DNA from: Mangifera indica
Taxonomy: Eukaryota; Streptophyta; Magnoliopsida; Sapindales; Anacardiaceae
Length of the DNA: 64,000 nt
Assembly: GCF_011075055.1 (NCBI RefSeq)
Contig: NC_058146.1
Coordinates: forward strand, 248,001-312,000
Reading direction: 5' to 3'
The translations under genes were made by a program, and so were the position numbers. The notes beneath the pieces are model-generated. The model did no database searches, had not been told where the DNA came from, and was given only the letters and a program-made list of their open reading frames with translations. Position 1 is the stretch's first letter. Each line of letters opens with the position of its first letter. Below are positions 35,305 to 50,000 of this stretch, one piece after another.

Positions 35305-38300
35305 TAAAGCATGTTCAATGTAAGTATGGGTCGAGCAATGTTCAGGTTTAATGGAAAAGCTGAGAAGTATATATACTTGGCGTTGGCCCAAAGGATAATT
35401 GAACTTTCACGATTTATATGAAGATATGGAAGAGCTTTAGGGTTATTCTTTACAGATTTCTGTATATTATTATTATTATTTTTATTGGTAGAATGTTGTA
35501 TCACAAAGCTTTATAAATATATATATATATATGATGGATTCGATATGAATTAAGATGAGTTCAAGACTAATTCGAACTCAATTAGAATCCATAAAATCAT
35601 TAGAAGGTTATTTACGGAAAAAACAATACTATTAATCAATAGAAAGGTCATTAATGTTGCAGAATAGATAATAGTCAAATTTGATTCAAGTTGTCGAATT
35701 GGAGTTTTATCTTGAATTTGACTCATTTGAGCTAAATAATAAATTAAACTTCAAATCGACTTTGATCAAATCCATCCCCAAATGAAATGAAACGAGTATT
35801 AAATGCTTAAATATTGATAGTACTTGCTTTACTTTGGTCAAAAGCTCTTTCATATGGTTACAAATAGTATAGCTTGTATTATACAAAAGTATAATTCAGG
35901 ATCAAAAGTTGAACACTAATGTCTTCTTTTTTGTTTTTGATAAAGAGATACTAATCTTGAGAGGATCAAACTCTAAAAGATAGTTGGTAAGATTGGTGAG
36001 TTTTAAGTTATATAAACTTCGTATTAGAAACTTATACTTTTCGATGTAAGATATTGGGATTGTAATATATCGATGCACTCCTTAATGTCAATACCCACAC
36101 AAAACTAGTTATGCATTAACTCCTTACTAGTGAATCCAACTCTTATATCTTTCACTTGCTCCATAGCCTTAACACCCACAGGGGTCAAATGTGTTCATTA
36201 TCGCCCATGTCACACGATTACAATTCGGAAACATGATAATAGTTATAATATCACATGATACGACTTTTAAGAGAATATTAGAAGATATGATAATGATTAT
36301 AATATCAAATAATACGAACCTTGAGTAAATCACGTCTCAAAACCTAAATACAGATATTGAAAAGTTCAAAATCAAATAAACTTATATCAAAAACTCATAT
36401 TTTTCTATTTAAGGTCCTGTACCTTAGATTTGGTACAGTAAAAAATACTTTAACTTTCAAACAAGATTTATAATATAAGCTCAATTATTTAATTGAATTG
36501 ACTTTGCAAAAATATGCTCTTTACCATAAACTTATGATCTATTTTATTTTTTTCGGCTGTATATGAAATTTAGGAAGCCTTAGAAGTGCGCCTTTTTTTA
36601 TTGTCCAATAAATTATATACGCTTTATTCTCTTGACAAAATTTCTTGATGTATAAGGTTTTGTTCTCTTTCATCTCTTTATATAAAGTGGAAGAACCTGA
36701 TGCCATTGCCCACGATCAACTTTACTCCTTTGCTTAAATTAGGAATAAGGGGCTAAAGCAGCTTTACCCCTTTGCTTAAGGGATCAGCTTTAACCCTTTG
36801 ATTAAATTAATAATAAAACTAAGTATACAAATATTTTTTTACTATTTTTTGTGGACCAACTTGATATTGAATACAGTTATAATAAAAAAAAAATTGTAAA
36901 TGTTCATATTAATTTAGCTTCTAATTTAAAGATTTATATTACATTAAACTTTCCAATCCCAATGACTAACTTGCTTTTATGGTAACCCAAAATTCTTATT
37001 AAATACACAATATGTAACGGTTTTGTTAAATGCTTCTATTTCTGGCTATAAACGTACAATGATGATTAGCCTTACCAGGAATCTAAATCTTTGCATATTT
37101 CAACTGACAAAGCAAGGGATAAAGAGAGGGAATAAAATTACTTCATTCACGAAACATTTTAAGTTAAAATCTCTTCATATCCTTCCAATAAAGTAAAAGC
37201 AATAAAGTCTCCGCCTATCATCACACTTAAGCATGGTGAGAATATAATAAGCTCTATTAAGCCAAGCTAACAATCAAACTCAAGTCAGTTTAACTCAAAT
37301 CCAACTCTAAATACACCTAAACTAGAGATGAATTCAAACTAACTCAGATTGTATTGATAATCAACTCAATTCAAGCCAAATTCGAATTGGAGTTTCAATT
37401 TCATGGTTTAGCTTGAATCCTTGTATGGAGCTAAAGTTTATCCTGTCAGAGACACTATTCATTTCTCTAACTATACCTCTGGTCAATTCAAAAGAGTTCA
37501 AACTCAAATTTGAATTAACTATTTAGGATTCGAACCAAGTTAGTCAACCCATATTTAGACTCAACTCTAGCCCAAGCCTAAACATAACAATAAAGAAACC
37601 ACTTTTTTTTCTCATTGAGAAACCTAACAAAACAAGACAACATCATAATAGATCTTTCAGAAACTCAGAACAGCACCGTTATTTGATGATCTAGCTATAG
37701 CAGCTTCATATCATTGATGATCTATTTACCCATGGAAAGCTCTTCTACCGCTTATTTAATTTTTCTCTCCTTTTTAACTTTCTAATGGAAGAAGCAAAAA
37801 TAAACTATCCATCAAACCACACCTCATCTACATAAGTTCCCTGTAATCCAAAACTGCATCAAGAAATTGCCACGAAATTTCTGCGTCTATCTTCCAGCCA
37901 GCACCTGCTATTAAATCAATTTTAGAATAGCAATCACAATAACACTAAATCTAGCAAGCAAAATGTGATGATATAAATCAGGGCACTAGACGATGATCAA
38001 TATGATCGTGCCTACAATCATATCTATGCCTAAGAACCACAAACATGCTAATATGTATGAATCCATGATGATCATATAGAAAGAGCACATATTGGTATCA
38101 CAACAACAATTTAATGTTCAATTTTAAAATGAAGTCAAAGCTTCAATTTCTCTATTTTATTTTAATTCAACCCTAAATAAGTATGCGCATATTTTCAATA
38201 GAATACCCATATATGATCAACTAATTACAGTTTGAATAATACTACACCTACTAACTTTTCTCACTAACTTATCCATACAAACTTGGAGCATGCACAAACT

Positions 38301-38640
38301 CTTCTAAAGATATATCTTTCCCATTATTTGAAGTCACAACAAGAATGAAGAAATTATATGTACAACATAGAGCCTCATGTTTGCAAAACTAAGAAATTAA
38401 AGGGGAAAAGTTTAATGGATAATACAACAAAAATATCTGAGCAAACATCATGAACCTAAATTTACAGGGAAGCAGCACATTAAATTTTATAAGTAAAATA
38501 GGGGATATTAAACAATTAGAAACTAATCAGCAATTCTAAGAAAGCAAAAGAATCAGATATTGTCATCTTCTGACCAAATATGTAAAGAATGACTAAAATT
38601 TGAAAGAATACCCTCAATCAAAGATGATGAATATCATGGG
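35305..38640. other. Intergenic region between metacaspase and MBD8-like gene
   Basis: Contains the metacaspase promoter side, dispersed GAGTT-type repeats at about 35540-35780 and 37230-37570, an old TRIM relic, and A/T-rich sequence. I see no gene. Confidence 0.5.
35935..36440 (-). mobile_element. Ancient TRIM relic of the same family
   Basis: Recognisable by order rather than identity. A degraded LTR (about 35935-36070) is followed by an interior with catgtcacacgattacaa, matching the cgcacgattgcaactggg part of the intact TRIM copies. A second degraded LTR starts near 36309 with aatacgaaccttgagtaaat. Divergence is high, so the boundaries are approximate. Confidence 0.6.
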
Positions 38641-41600
38641 CTAACCACTGCCCAATACACTAAGCTGCCCAGAGACTTTGGCCTTGCAGGTTGGACACAT
38701 GTATCCAACTGAATCTGATTGTAACTCAGAATCAACAGCCTCATGACTAAATTCCATTCCACACCATACACATGTAGTAAGATGTCTGCGAGCCACATCT
38801 AACAGCACTTCTGAATCAAACCGAACCGAGGAACTATATGACCCTTCTGTTCCGGCATTACCCACCATCTGTACTGGCACTTCTGCCAGAGAAAGAGATT
38901 CTTGTCCCGTCCCAAAATTGAATTTCAGCTGTTCAATTTCATCCAACCTCAACTCTTCAAACCCTGTTGCGATGTCCGGTCTCTGGTCAGCCCTACAAGG
39001 TTCACCTTCCACCTGGCAATGCATACAAGAAACACCAAATTATTTTCCAGACAATTCATTTATACTTGAGTAAAACAATAACTTTTAACACAACTTATCA
39101 GCAGGTTAATGTGAAGAAAGCAACTAGAACTCTATTATATGGACAATATACAGAACACAAGATTCAACACAAGTAAACAAGAAGCTCAATTACATACAGA
39201 GCATTTTGATTATTGTATAAAATTTCAATTAGCCATTGATCTCCAATATAAACATGTGCACCTTATTTCATCAAAGACAATTTGTGCTAATAACTATATC
39301 CTAAACCACCAATAGGATAAATCACTAAAGAAATTGCTCCAGAAGTTTTTGAAGAAAAGGGATTCAATCATGACAGTAGATTGCACGCCCAACGAAGACA
39401 AATATGCAAGAAAATCAATTGGGTCTCATCTTCTCCTCCACTATTTATCTCCTGCTTTCTCGCTAGTCTTGAAGTTGTACACATGGAGAATATATTAATT
39501 AATTTCATTGTTTCAGGCCAATACCAGAAAATAATTACTCTTATCATTATAAAGCTAAAAAATTTACAGAATTGTGAAAAAAATAAGTCTGCTTTTTTAT
39601 TCCAGCAGAGTATGATGAACTGAGAAGAAAATCTGAATGGAAATAGAAAGAGGGTTTGTCATAGAATAATTCTAAAAATCTTAAGATTTATCCCAAATTT
39701 TCTCATCTCAAAAAAATGTGCATTCCTATTTCCTACTTACAAGTTAACATGTAAAATGATAAGCCGACGTAATAAAAGATACAGTATTGCCACATAGGAT
39801 AAGACATCATTCTATATGAGAAATTCAAAATAAGAATTGGGATATGTAACATTAATCCTCTATCATATTGTTGTATTGGTGAAAGAGAAACAGAAGAAAA
39901 ACAGGACAAAATAACAAAGTTAACAGCTTGCCAACATTTTATAATTATACAAAACATCGCTGATAATCTTCCTAAATTAACATGTGGCAATATGCTTCCC
40001 TCACTTCTGTTATTAATAGCAAAGATAAACACAAAATCTCAAGTTTTTGTTCAGGAGTCTATAGAGCTAGATCCAACCATGTAAATGCAAAGAGGTCTTG
40101 ATGATCTTATATAAGCATTGGTATATTCAGAATCCAACATGAACCACAAAAAAAAATCACAATACCTTATTTGAGATAGTGTTGGATGTTGGAAGACCAC
40201 CTGATGGTTGCATCAACGACATGGAAGACTCAGAAACTCCATACTGAACTAAATTATCTTTCAAAGTTGACGACTCAAAAATCCCAGTTTTGCTCCCAGA
40301 ACCACTTTGTAATTCAATATCATTATTGTTATCCCCTTCATTTAGCTCCTTGTGCTCAACCGAATTAGAGCAAGCCAAATTCTCATTACTCTCAACAAGT
40401 TCAGCTTTCAGATCACTAGATGGAACAAGTAAGCATCTCACAGAGCTTCTTTCCTGCTCAGTGACAGACTTATCAATTTCATCAGCAATGAATGAAAGAC
40501 CATCTTTCACACTAAAATTTCCAGAAGAATAACCATTTTGCTCAGCATTAGTTAAGGCTGTTGCAAAATCCATGCATGAATGTATTTTAACATCCATAAT
40601 ATTGCCAAAATCAACATCATCAATTGCATCCATCTTTTCATCACTAATCTTCGGCTTGTTATTTGGTTGACATAATTCTTTGTCCATATTTCCATCATCT
40701 GTTTCTGGTTCACTGAAAGCAGAATCAGAGTTCAGTTCATGGTCAGAAATTGAAGCAGGAAGGTCAGTAGCGAACACACCACTGGGTATGGCATTAGATC
40801 TAGCAGAGGATGTTTCAAGAATAGAACTCTGAGCAATTTCAATCAAAGCATCCATTTTTGAAATCCTTGTAGGAAACTCCTCCATAGCAAAAGACCCAAT
40901 TCTTTTTTGAAGAGTCGACCGACTGGGGGTATCTTCTATGCCCCTCACATAATTCCTCACATGAATCCCAACATGACCATTGTATCGACGTCTTTCATGG
41001 AATACCTTATGACAGAACTGACATTCAAACTTTCCATCTTTAATTATAACACCATCCCCAACTGAAGAACCAAGTCTGTACCTCCTAGTTGTCCTCTGGT
41101 GAAATGACAATAGGTGCTGTAAATATTTATCCTTCTCATCAAATGTCATGTCACATTTATGGCATTCAAAAAGGTCCCGTATTTGAACCTCTGCAAGATT
41201 TTCAATACCCAGCAAAGTAACATCCTTCTCCTGATCATTAGGGTGCCTTTGTTCATTATCCATTTGGGTAGCACCTGCATGCTGCTGAACAACATAAATA
41301 AAATCAAATAGAAACTAAATAGATCAAACTGCTTTGCAAATATTTACTTACACTTCCAGAAGCAACTCTATAATCTTGCTGAACATCGTCAGTACCATGA
41401 TCAATTGCATCATGGAGTTCAAAATAGTACTGCAAATATCCAGAAACTTCATTGCATGATAGAAAATGTTGTCCACCAGGGCTGAAAAGATATGAAACTG
41501 TGTAAGGCCCACCCAAAAACACATGGGGATGAGATAACAGAACATGTAATATCATCAGCAAAGTTAAAATAGTTGAGATAACACTCCAGATCTGAAATTA

Positions 41601-44581
41601 AAGTCTGCAAAAACAAATCAGCATACATAAAAATTAAGGTTTGTGCATTAATTGACCCTTAAAACCCAAACATTTTCAAACATCAATAAAGGTCTACATG
41701 TCATACCACTATTTTTAGACTTCCAAAGGGCACTAAGAACACTGTTTCAATCACCTGAGATGAAGTAGACAGCTTTGATTTATCAGAAACAAATTATATT
41801 TTCCTATGTTCTATGTTATGTTAGGGTTTATAATTACAATGAGGAATTCAGACTTTCTTTTTATTTTTTTTTTCAGGTTTTGGCCTCCTATGTGTAGGAG
41901 ACTAGGTAGCTGATTTCGACAGACATGACTGATCGTTCAAATGTGAATTTTAATTCTATCCCCAAGTTTTCTCTGTTTCCTCCCCGGTACTCTATATTTT
42001 TCTCTCCTTTCTAATCCTCCCGCATTTCTTCCTTTTCTTACTTCTTCTCTCCAAAGGCATCCCTCTGCTTCTCCATCAATTGGTTCAAAGCAAGTTTTGA
42101 TCTACTTCTGATTCATCTGAAAGCTTTTTAACAAACAATAATCTGATTCATTCCCAGTTTCACACCATAACCCTTAATCGATCATCCAAACACAAAATAT
42201 AAACTCAACTCAACCCCATTGTCCACAAAACCCAAAAAAAAAAAAAAATTAAAAGGAAAAAAAAATCCATCCTCTCCACAAAGCCTCCTTCACCACATGT
42301 GAGACACCATTGCAGCAACCACTAGTTTCCTCTCCTGTTGATCTGTCCCTTTCTCCAAAGGACACCATCCCCAAACACACTGCATAGCACCCCCATCCAC
42401 AGCTAAAACTCATCAACACTGCCCCTTTTTCTCATCATTAAACAATGGCACATGAACCAGGCTACCACCACCATAGGACTTCTCTCCCATGATCAACTTC
42501 CAATCACTCTCTCTATTTCATTCCAACATCATCTTCACCTCAGTGTTGCTTTGTAAGTCATTCGGCATCATCAGGCATTATCACCATCAACAAGAAACAC
42601 ACTAATTAGATAAATTTGTACTTAACTCACTAAACTATAGTTATTTTATTGATATTTTTGAGTTTGTAAAATTAATCCACGGCATATGATCATAAAGTTG
42701 CAAAACCTCCTTGGTGTATGATCCCCAAGCATGAAAAACAGGATTCTTCAAAATCTAATTAATACTAAATTTGATAAATTTAACACCATAGAGCACAATC
42801 TTGTTTTCACCTCTCCACAGCTCAATAGAATAAGTATAAAATTTGATGGGAATCACATTGTCACAAGCCCAACCTTAAAACTATTGATCAACACTTTCAA
42901 CAACACAAAATACCCCCCTAGCCTTGAGAAACTTCTGCAAACTATTAACTCACCATGTGTTTCAAACCTCAATAACTCTAATCCTACAGGCCAAACTTAC
43001 TAAGAGTGTGTGAACATATAATTAAAAGTAAAGATAGAATTGAGTGAGTTGGTACTATCACTGATAATAATTCTAGTGTTGTGAAGCCAAAAACCAAGGA
43101 CAACCCTTGTCAGACTACCAAATTCCTCAAGCTGAAACTAAACTAAATGTTGGTGTTGAGAACAATTTCGTAGGGTCTGAATCTCTAATGAATTTGTTTC
43201 CTTGGTCGATGGATCAATGGAACATGAACTGTATTTTCCTTCAGAATCAACTCAAAGTCCAGCGACTAATGTGATAAACATGTCAGGATCAAGGTACTTC
43301 AAAGCCGGGTATATTATTAAAAATATTATGAGTACCTGTTTTCTTTTTTTCCTAAAAAAGAACTACCAAAGCCTAAAGTAAACATGTTATAGAATGCAAG
43401 CACAGTAACAATCAATTTTAAGGAAAAACCATAACACAACAAATTTCTTTAGACGTTTAAAGTGGATAACTTAGACTAAGATCTGCTAATCTAATTTCTC
43501 GATAAGACGAATCCCAATTCCAAATATCACCATAATGACTACAGAATTTTTTGCTCTACTCAGCTGTGTTCAGTTAACAGATAAATTCACAAAAAAGATA
43601 CATTTTCCTTAAAAAATTAACATTATACTTCTCTAGTGTAGTAAATCATAGGTAGATTACCGCAGTAAACAGTTTTATCAAAAATACATGAACAAGACAA
43701 CATTATCAAGACAACAGCTTTGAAAGTTCTGATTGAACATAAAAAGAAAAACCATGTACAGATATATGTATGGCTTAATCATAAAGAAGACAAGAAAATA
43801 AATAAGTAAATGAGAAATACAACCTTATGTATCGTCGGCAATAAATAGAGGCACGGCCTTCTCTCCTTCTAAGGCCAAGCAAGAGCTTCCAACCAACAGG
43901 CAAAATATCACCAAGTAAATCAGCATCAACAATCTTCCTCTTCTTCCTTCTACTACACCATTGTCCACCCAAATCCCTCATAAATCTCAACAATTCCTCT
44001 TCATTCCCGTTCATTCCTTCAGTTCTTCTCCTCAATTCTTCCCCGAACGGATCCTCCAAACTCCCCAACCCCACAATATCCACCAACTTCCCATTCTTAT
44101 TCACAATCTCCAGATTCTCCTCCAACGATTTCACCTTCGTTTTGGGCTTCCTCTCCCTCTTTCTTTTCCTAAAATTCTCATCGTTTTCCCCCGAAACGCC
44201 GAACAACGACACGACGTCGTAGAAGTGGGGGCTTTGCGATAATGATTTTCGAAGGAAGTTGAGAATCGAGCGGTTCTCTAAATGTTCCGGGTCGAGATGA
44301 GGTGGAAGAGAAGACGACGTGGGCGGCTGTTTGGAGGAGGGCAGGAGGCCGGCCATGCGGTGACGGAGATGGTGGTGGTGGGCGGTGGTGGTGGGACGAG
44401 AGAATGTTTGTTTACGGGAGCCGGCGCTTTCGTTAAAGAGGGAACGATCAATAATGGGAATAACGACGTCGTCGAGGCGGGAGAGGTCGAAAACGGAGGT
44501 TGAGCAGAGAGACAAAGTGCGAAGTTCAGACTGGGTTAGGGTTGACATGTCTATGAACGGGAGAGAGTCGATTGTGGCCAT
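38641..44581 (-). CDS. MBD8-like methyl-CpG-binding-domain protein with C2H2 zinc fingers
   Basis: Predicted nuclear chromatin protein. Exons on the minus strand: 43824-44581, 41352-41481, 40166-41284 and 38641-39012, all in phase, 792 residues. Start 44581 (MATIDSLPFIDMSTLTQSEL) is typical of this family. A basic linker (RKRKRERKPKTKVK) precedes the MBD at about 222-285 (LPVGWKLLLGLRRREGRA), which is split by the first intron (YIS/PGGQHFLSC). Two C2H2 fingers follow at about 337-358 (CHKCDMTF...HLLSFH) and 385-407 (CQFCHKVF...HVGIH). Then comes a long acidic Ser/Asn-rich region and a C-terminal CxxC...CPTC pair (CVWCGMEF and MCPTCKAK). Plant MBD8 is not an established 5mC binder, so methylation binding is unproven. 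No lesions seen. The exon 3 acceptor is ambiguous by one codon. Confidence 0.9.
41482..43823 (-). other. Intron 1 of the MBD8-like gene
   Basis: 2.3-kb intron splitting the MBD. It holds a pyrimidine-rich stretch at about 41980-42540 on the plus strand and an unrecognised 90-codon plus-strand open frame at 42731-43003 (starts MKNRILQNLINTKFDKF). It may be an old insertion, but no LTRs, terminal repeats or motifs were found. Confidence 0.55.
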
Positions 44582-45459
44582 GTTTGAGTGAGGAATTTGC
44601 TGATAGTTTTGATTTTCTTACAAAGTTTCGATAAATTGAGGAGAAAAGGGACTGCAGGGATGGAAATTATGTGATGCAGAACAAGTTAGCAGAGCATACC
44701 AGTGACTAGAAGTGGATGCATGTCAAATCGCATGGAACCGAACCGGAGTAGGGATGGTTAGAGCTTAGATTACAAGCTAAAGTCAAGTCAGTTTAATTCC
44801 ATCGACCTGCTAGAAAATTATTAATAAATTTATCTTTTTCAATTACTTTTCCTTCGTATTTGGCAAATTTTTATTTTTTCGAACAATTTTTTTTAATAAT
44901 GTGATGATTATTCCTCTTTGTCATCTTCTGCCTAAAGTTGAATCCAAATAGATTATTTTAAATTTAAATTAAATTAGAATTGACATTATTTAAATTTAAT
45001 TTGGCCTAAAATTTACCTCTAAGTGTATCCAATGTGTTAAAACTTGAATAGAGGCTGGCTCATACTTAAATTAGTTTTTTTAAGTTAAACTTGAATTAGT
45101 TTTATTCAGGTTTAATTTGATTCAGTTTGAATCTATCTATATATATTACTAATATTTTTATATTTAAATCAAGATTTATCTTGACTAAGGGGTCAATCCT
45201 AACATTTTTTTTTTTAATTTAAATCAAACTCAAATTGATTTTATTCATATTTAGTTCAATTTAATTCGAATCTATCTATACATATTACCAATATTTCTAG
45301 ATTTAAATCAAGGTTTGTCTTGATTAAAAGGTCAATCCTAGTGTTTCTTAGTGTGTATGTGTGTATATATGTATATATATTTGGTCAAGTGTTGCATTGC
45401 ATCGTTTTGGTAGGATTGATTGCAAAAAATTTTTCAAAAATATAATTATTTAATGAAAC

Positions 45460-45460
<1 letters not shown>

Positions 45461-45492
<32 letters not shown>
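45461..45492. repeat. (TA)n microsatellite
   Basis: About 15 uninterrupted TA units. Confidence 0.95.
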
Positions 45493-45494
<2 letters not shown>

Positions 45495-46960
45495 CCATTA
45501 TTAGTACATAGAATATTATTGGTTCTTATCTAGTTGAATGACTATTCTTACGTAAACTTTTCTGAAGCAATAATTGTTTATCTATTAAATTTACAAAATT
45601 CAATTTTCTACCCACCTACCAAAATCAAATGATAGTTATAGTACATTACATACTAGAGTTAATTTCACTTTCGCTCTAATAGTGTAAACAAAATAGTTTC
45701 ACTCAAAGTATATATTTTTCTGTTTTCTTCTCAATCTTTTTGCCCCTTCCAATGTTTTTTTTTTCCAAGTTGACTGATAAAGCTGACAACACAAAAAAAA
45801 TATTGTTTAGGAGATTGAGCTCTAATAAGGATGCGAGGAAAGAGTAATGAGGGAGAGTAAGAGAAGAAGAAAGTGATGAAGTGATGGTGTGTGGTGACGA
45901 TGATAATGCAAAAAGATATGGATGGACAGCGGTGGAGAGAGAGTGACGCTCCAAGAATGTAATAGGATAAGACGTAACAATGAAGATGCATAGTGCAATG
46001 CAAGTGAGGTAAGGTCATGGATGTGAACGACGTTGAAAATCTAGCAAAAATGAGCAATAATGACATCTAGGGTTTGACCAACTGAAAGTAAAAAATGGTG
46101 TGAGAGGATGATGGCGCAAAATGGGAATTATTGACGAGTGGGCAAAAAATTTGTTCACATTTGAAGGATTTGGAAGTGTCAATTCAACAAAGTTCTCATG
46201 GGACATAGTGATTTGGTCTTGTTAAAATCATAAGAAAACCTTCATAATTTCCGGGCTTCGCATGGGAAAGAAATGGGGTTTGTTTACTATTGTTTTGACC
46301 CAAAAAGCAGCCAAAGGAAAGGTTGAAGATTAGATGATCTCTGCTCAAAATTTCAGACACTAATTGAAGAAATTAGGTATGGTCAATACATTAATACATT
46401 ATAAATTTTAAATATTGAGTGACGTAATCAATTTTTATTTTGGGTTAAACCATGAAAAGGTGATTAATCTGGTCAATCTTAAATTTTAAAATTGTTTAAA
46501 TTTAGGATTGTAACTGAATCAAAATCTACAAAAAAGAGATTACTCTAATACATATTGTTAAAACGATATTATTTCAAATTACTTGAATAAGTATTTTTAA
46601 GTTTACAGGTTAAATACTCGCAAATTCTAACTCAAACATGATCTCAAAAATATAAAAACTTTATACTTGAAATTTAGTTCATACTCATCTAAACTGAACT
46701 TATTTCAAACTCTTTAGAGCAAAGGTAACAAATAAACTTGAACTACTTTAATTTGAATCTATTTTGGTTTCATTCCAACAAGCTAGCAAATGAGTTCGAG
46801 CTAACTTCTTTATTTGTCTATACATTGACATTGAAGCCATGCATACAGGCAATTCACCATTGACTTGACTTACGGTTACCCACCAATATTCCCTCCCTCA
46901 TCCAAACTAGACAGTGCGTTGGGAGCTTCATTTCAAATTCTCCATTCAGCCTAACTTTTC

Positions 46961-46968
46961 TATAAATA
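46961..46968 (+). promoter_or_regulatory. Probable TATA box of the plus-strand SCPL gene
   Basis: TATAAATA lies 91 bp before the ATG at 47052, in a suitable position for a short 5' UTR. Confidence 0.6.
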
Positions 46969-47051
46969 TATATTTATATCAACAACAATCCATTTACAAT
47001 CAACTTACACTATTTGACTGTTTCGAGCTAACAAACCTTGCTTCGTATATC

Positions 47052-50000
47052 ATGTCTTCAACTTACAGCAAATGGTGGAGCTTCAAGTTTCTGGTTTGGT
47101 TGCAAGTAGTGTGCGCTTTTCTTCTTTTCGGAAATGCAGCTTGTGGGCAAATCGTCCGGACCCTGCCGGGCTTTCCTGGAACTCTTCCTTTCAGCCTTGA
47201 AACTGGGTGAGTGGCTGCCATTGTTGCTCTACTTTTCTTCTACTGATTGAGCTCTCGTACTAAACTTACTGTTATCCATTGGCTTGTGTACTCATCAGAT
47301 ACATTAGTGTGGGGAGCTCGGAGCTTTTCTACTTGTTTGTGGAGTCTCAGGGAAATCCTGAAGTGGATCCTGTTCTTTATTATATAGTTGGAGGCCCCGG
47401 CTGTGCTGCTTTGAACGGCTTCTTTTTCCAAACTGGTATCTCATTCACCCTTCTCTTTATAATATTAGTCATTTTCCAAACAGGCCAAAGGACTATTTCC
47501 CACCCAAGTTTAGGTGTGCTCTTAAACTCATACCCATAAGGTTTAAAAAAAAACAAAAGTCTCACCCATTCATTAAAAATCTCAGTTATGATTAAAGGTA
47601 AACTCGTCATTTAATAAAAAATTTTAAAAATCTAAAGTTTTATTCGTTTGCCCCCTCAGTTTGAAAACTTCACCATTCCCCTCCCCACACTTGAAGTTTG
47701 AAAAATCAAAATTTTTTTCTTAAGGTTTGTAAACTGTGGCCAGAGACGACCATCTCTGGTCACGTTGGTTCTCCCTCCTGACTTAAATCTCCCTATCGAT
47801 CACATCCCAGCCACCGATGAAGCCTATTTCCTTTAACGAAGATGAAATTGTCTTCGTCGGAGTATCTTTATCTCGAACGAAGATGATCGTCGGAGGTCTC
47901 AGACAAAAACGACATGGTCGTTTGAGATCTCTGTTGGTTGTCCTCGTCTTAGATGAAAATAATCCAATGAAGATGGTTTTATTTTCATCGAAAGAAATAA
48001 GCTTCTCCAATGGCTGAGATGTGATCGACAAAGATGGTTACGCTAGGAGAGAGAGCCAACACGGCTAAGACAACGAAGTTTGGCATCTTTGACGACTATC
48101 AATGTGGCCGAGACAACCAAGTTCGGCTTCTCTAACGACGGTTTGTAAACCCTAGAGAAAAATTTTTGATTTTTCAAACTTCAAGTAGGAGGAATGTGAT
48201 TTTTTCAAACTGAAGGGAGCAAAAGAATAAACTTAGTTTTTTTTTTTGTTAAATAACGATTTTATCATTAACTCTAATTGAGATTTTTAACTTTTCAAAC
48301 TTTACAATTATGACTTTAAAAATACACCTAAACTTAGGTAGAAAATAGTCCTCTGGCCTTTCAAACATGTACATAATGGAGGGGGCCATGGGGACAATTG
48401 ACCCCTGGACTATATTTATTTATTTATTATTAAAAGCCCATACTATCTTTAAAATTTTATTTGATCTCATGTATTTCATTTTTTGCATTCGCTCTTTATA
48501 TTTTATTGTTATTTCCATGACTTCTTAAATTTTATTTCTTGTTCTACCACTGTTTTTTTTTTCTTAATGAATGACCCATTTTCAGTAGTGAAGTAATATG
48601 ATTAACCACACATAGAACAATGGATTAAAATGTAAAATCTCAAGTGTCAAATCTAAGTTTTTTGGTTTGTTGTGGGTTATTAAACTAGTTTTCTTGTAAA
48701 TGGACTCCATACACTAGTGCGTTATAATATTTTCATATTAAAATGTGAGATCTTGACAATAAATTATTAGGTTAGTTTCTTCAAGTTTATTGACTTGATG
48801 ATTGAGATCCATCTTATAGGTTTGCTCCCATAAAATATATGAGTTAATAGTGGGTGAGGGTGTATCTCATAATAAATGCAATGTCCTCATGACCTTGTGT
48901 CTGAAAATTGTTTTATAGGTCCTCTGCAATTTGATGGAACCGCCTTCACAGGAGGTTTGCCAAAGTTGCAATTATACCCACACACATGGACCAAGGTGCA
49001 AAACTTTAAAGTTTAACCATGAACTTGTTCTTCTTCACAAGTTTAGTATATGTATATCTAATTCGTAGGGTGGTGATAAATTTGCAGAGTGCGAGTATAA
49101 TATTTGTAGATGCACCAATTGGATCTGGTTACTCCTATTCAACAAACCCAGAAGATTACGGGATATCGGACTTACAGTCAGCCAATCAATCTCATGTATT
49201 TATAAGAAAGGTGATCAGTGAATCATGTTAATTTCATACAATAGCAAATTAAGCTCTCTGCAAGGTTTCTTCTGACATGTCCGATCATCCTTTGGTTTGA
49301 ATATATAAATTTTGTGTAATCTTTTCAATCAAATGCAGTGGCTAAATCAGCATCCCCAGTACATCAAAAACCGATTTTTTATTGCTACCGATTCATATTC
49401 CGGTGTACTTGCTCCCATCATCGCAAACAATATCCTAGATGGTAATTTCCTTTCTTATTGTGAATCAATTAATTTTATCATTTTCTTTACCTGAAATTTT
49501 CAAATATTCGTGTCTTTGCTTGCAGGCAATAATGCAGGACTTGAGCCAACAATAAATCTAATTGTAATGATTTACAGCAGTTTTCGAATTGATTATGTTT
49601 TTTCAAAGATGAACTCTAATTCTTTTGTATGAACAATGCAGGGGGTTATCAGTGGATCACCGCGCATGAACGGCAAAGAAGAACAAAGTTATCAGATAAT
49701 ATTAGCTCATAAACTTGGACTCATATCTAAGAGTATTTTCAACGTAAGTAGTTTATATGATTTGCTAAATTAATTTTATATTTTCCCAAATAATTACAGA
49801 CACCTGAATTATAAGTAAAAAATTGAACTGACATGATTTAAAATTATATTTGACTATTTCACAGTATGCCAAAGAGTATTGCAATGGCACCTACTTCTAT
49901 ACAGACACCAGTTCAGTGAGTGCAGAATGCCTTGAGTATCTCCAAGTCATCGACGAGGTATGAATGACTCTTGGGTTTTACTACTTTGGTGGTTGGGTTT

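Larger units (their letters stand above)
44582..47051. other. Intergenic region between MBD8-like and SCPL genes
   Basis: Promoter side of both divergent genes. It holds dispersed GAGTT/AATTTGAGT-type repeats at 44940-45340 and 46600-46800, and an unexplained GA-rich stretch at 45800-46200 with no coding motif on either strand. Confidence 0.5.

Noticed and set aside
43961..44591. Plus-strand open frames over MBD8-like exon 1
   Set aside because: Antisense shadows of the real minus-strand exon.
45703..46206. Minus-strand open frames rich in Ser, His and Leu
   Set aside because: They come from a GA-rich plus strand with biased composition and show no motif.
49640..49650. A suspected frameshift at the start of exon 7 in the plus-strand SCPL gene
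   Set aside because: On recounting there are five G's after the CA, leaving GGGG after the acceptor. The exon is 102 nt, the same as in the paralogue, so the frame is intact.
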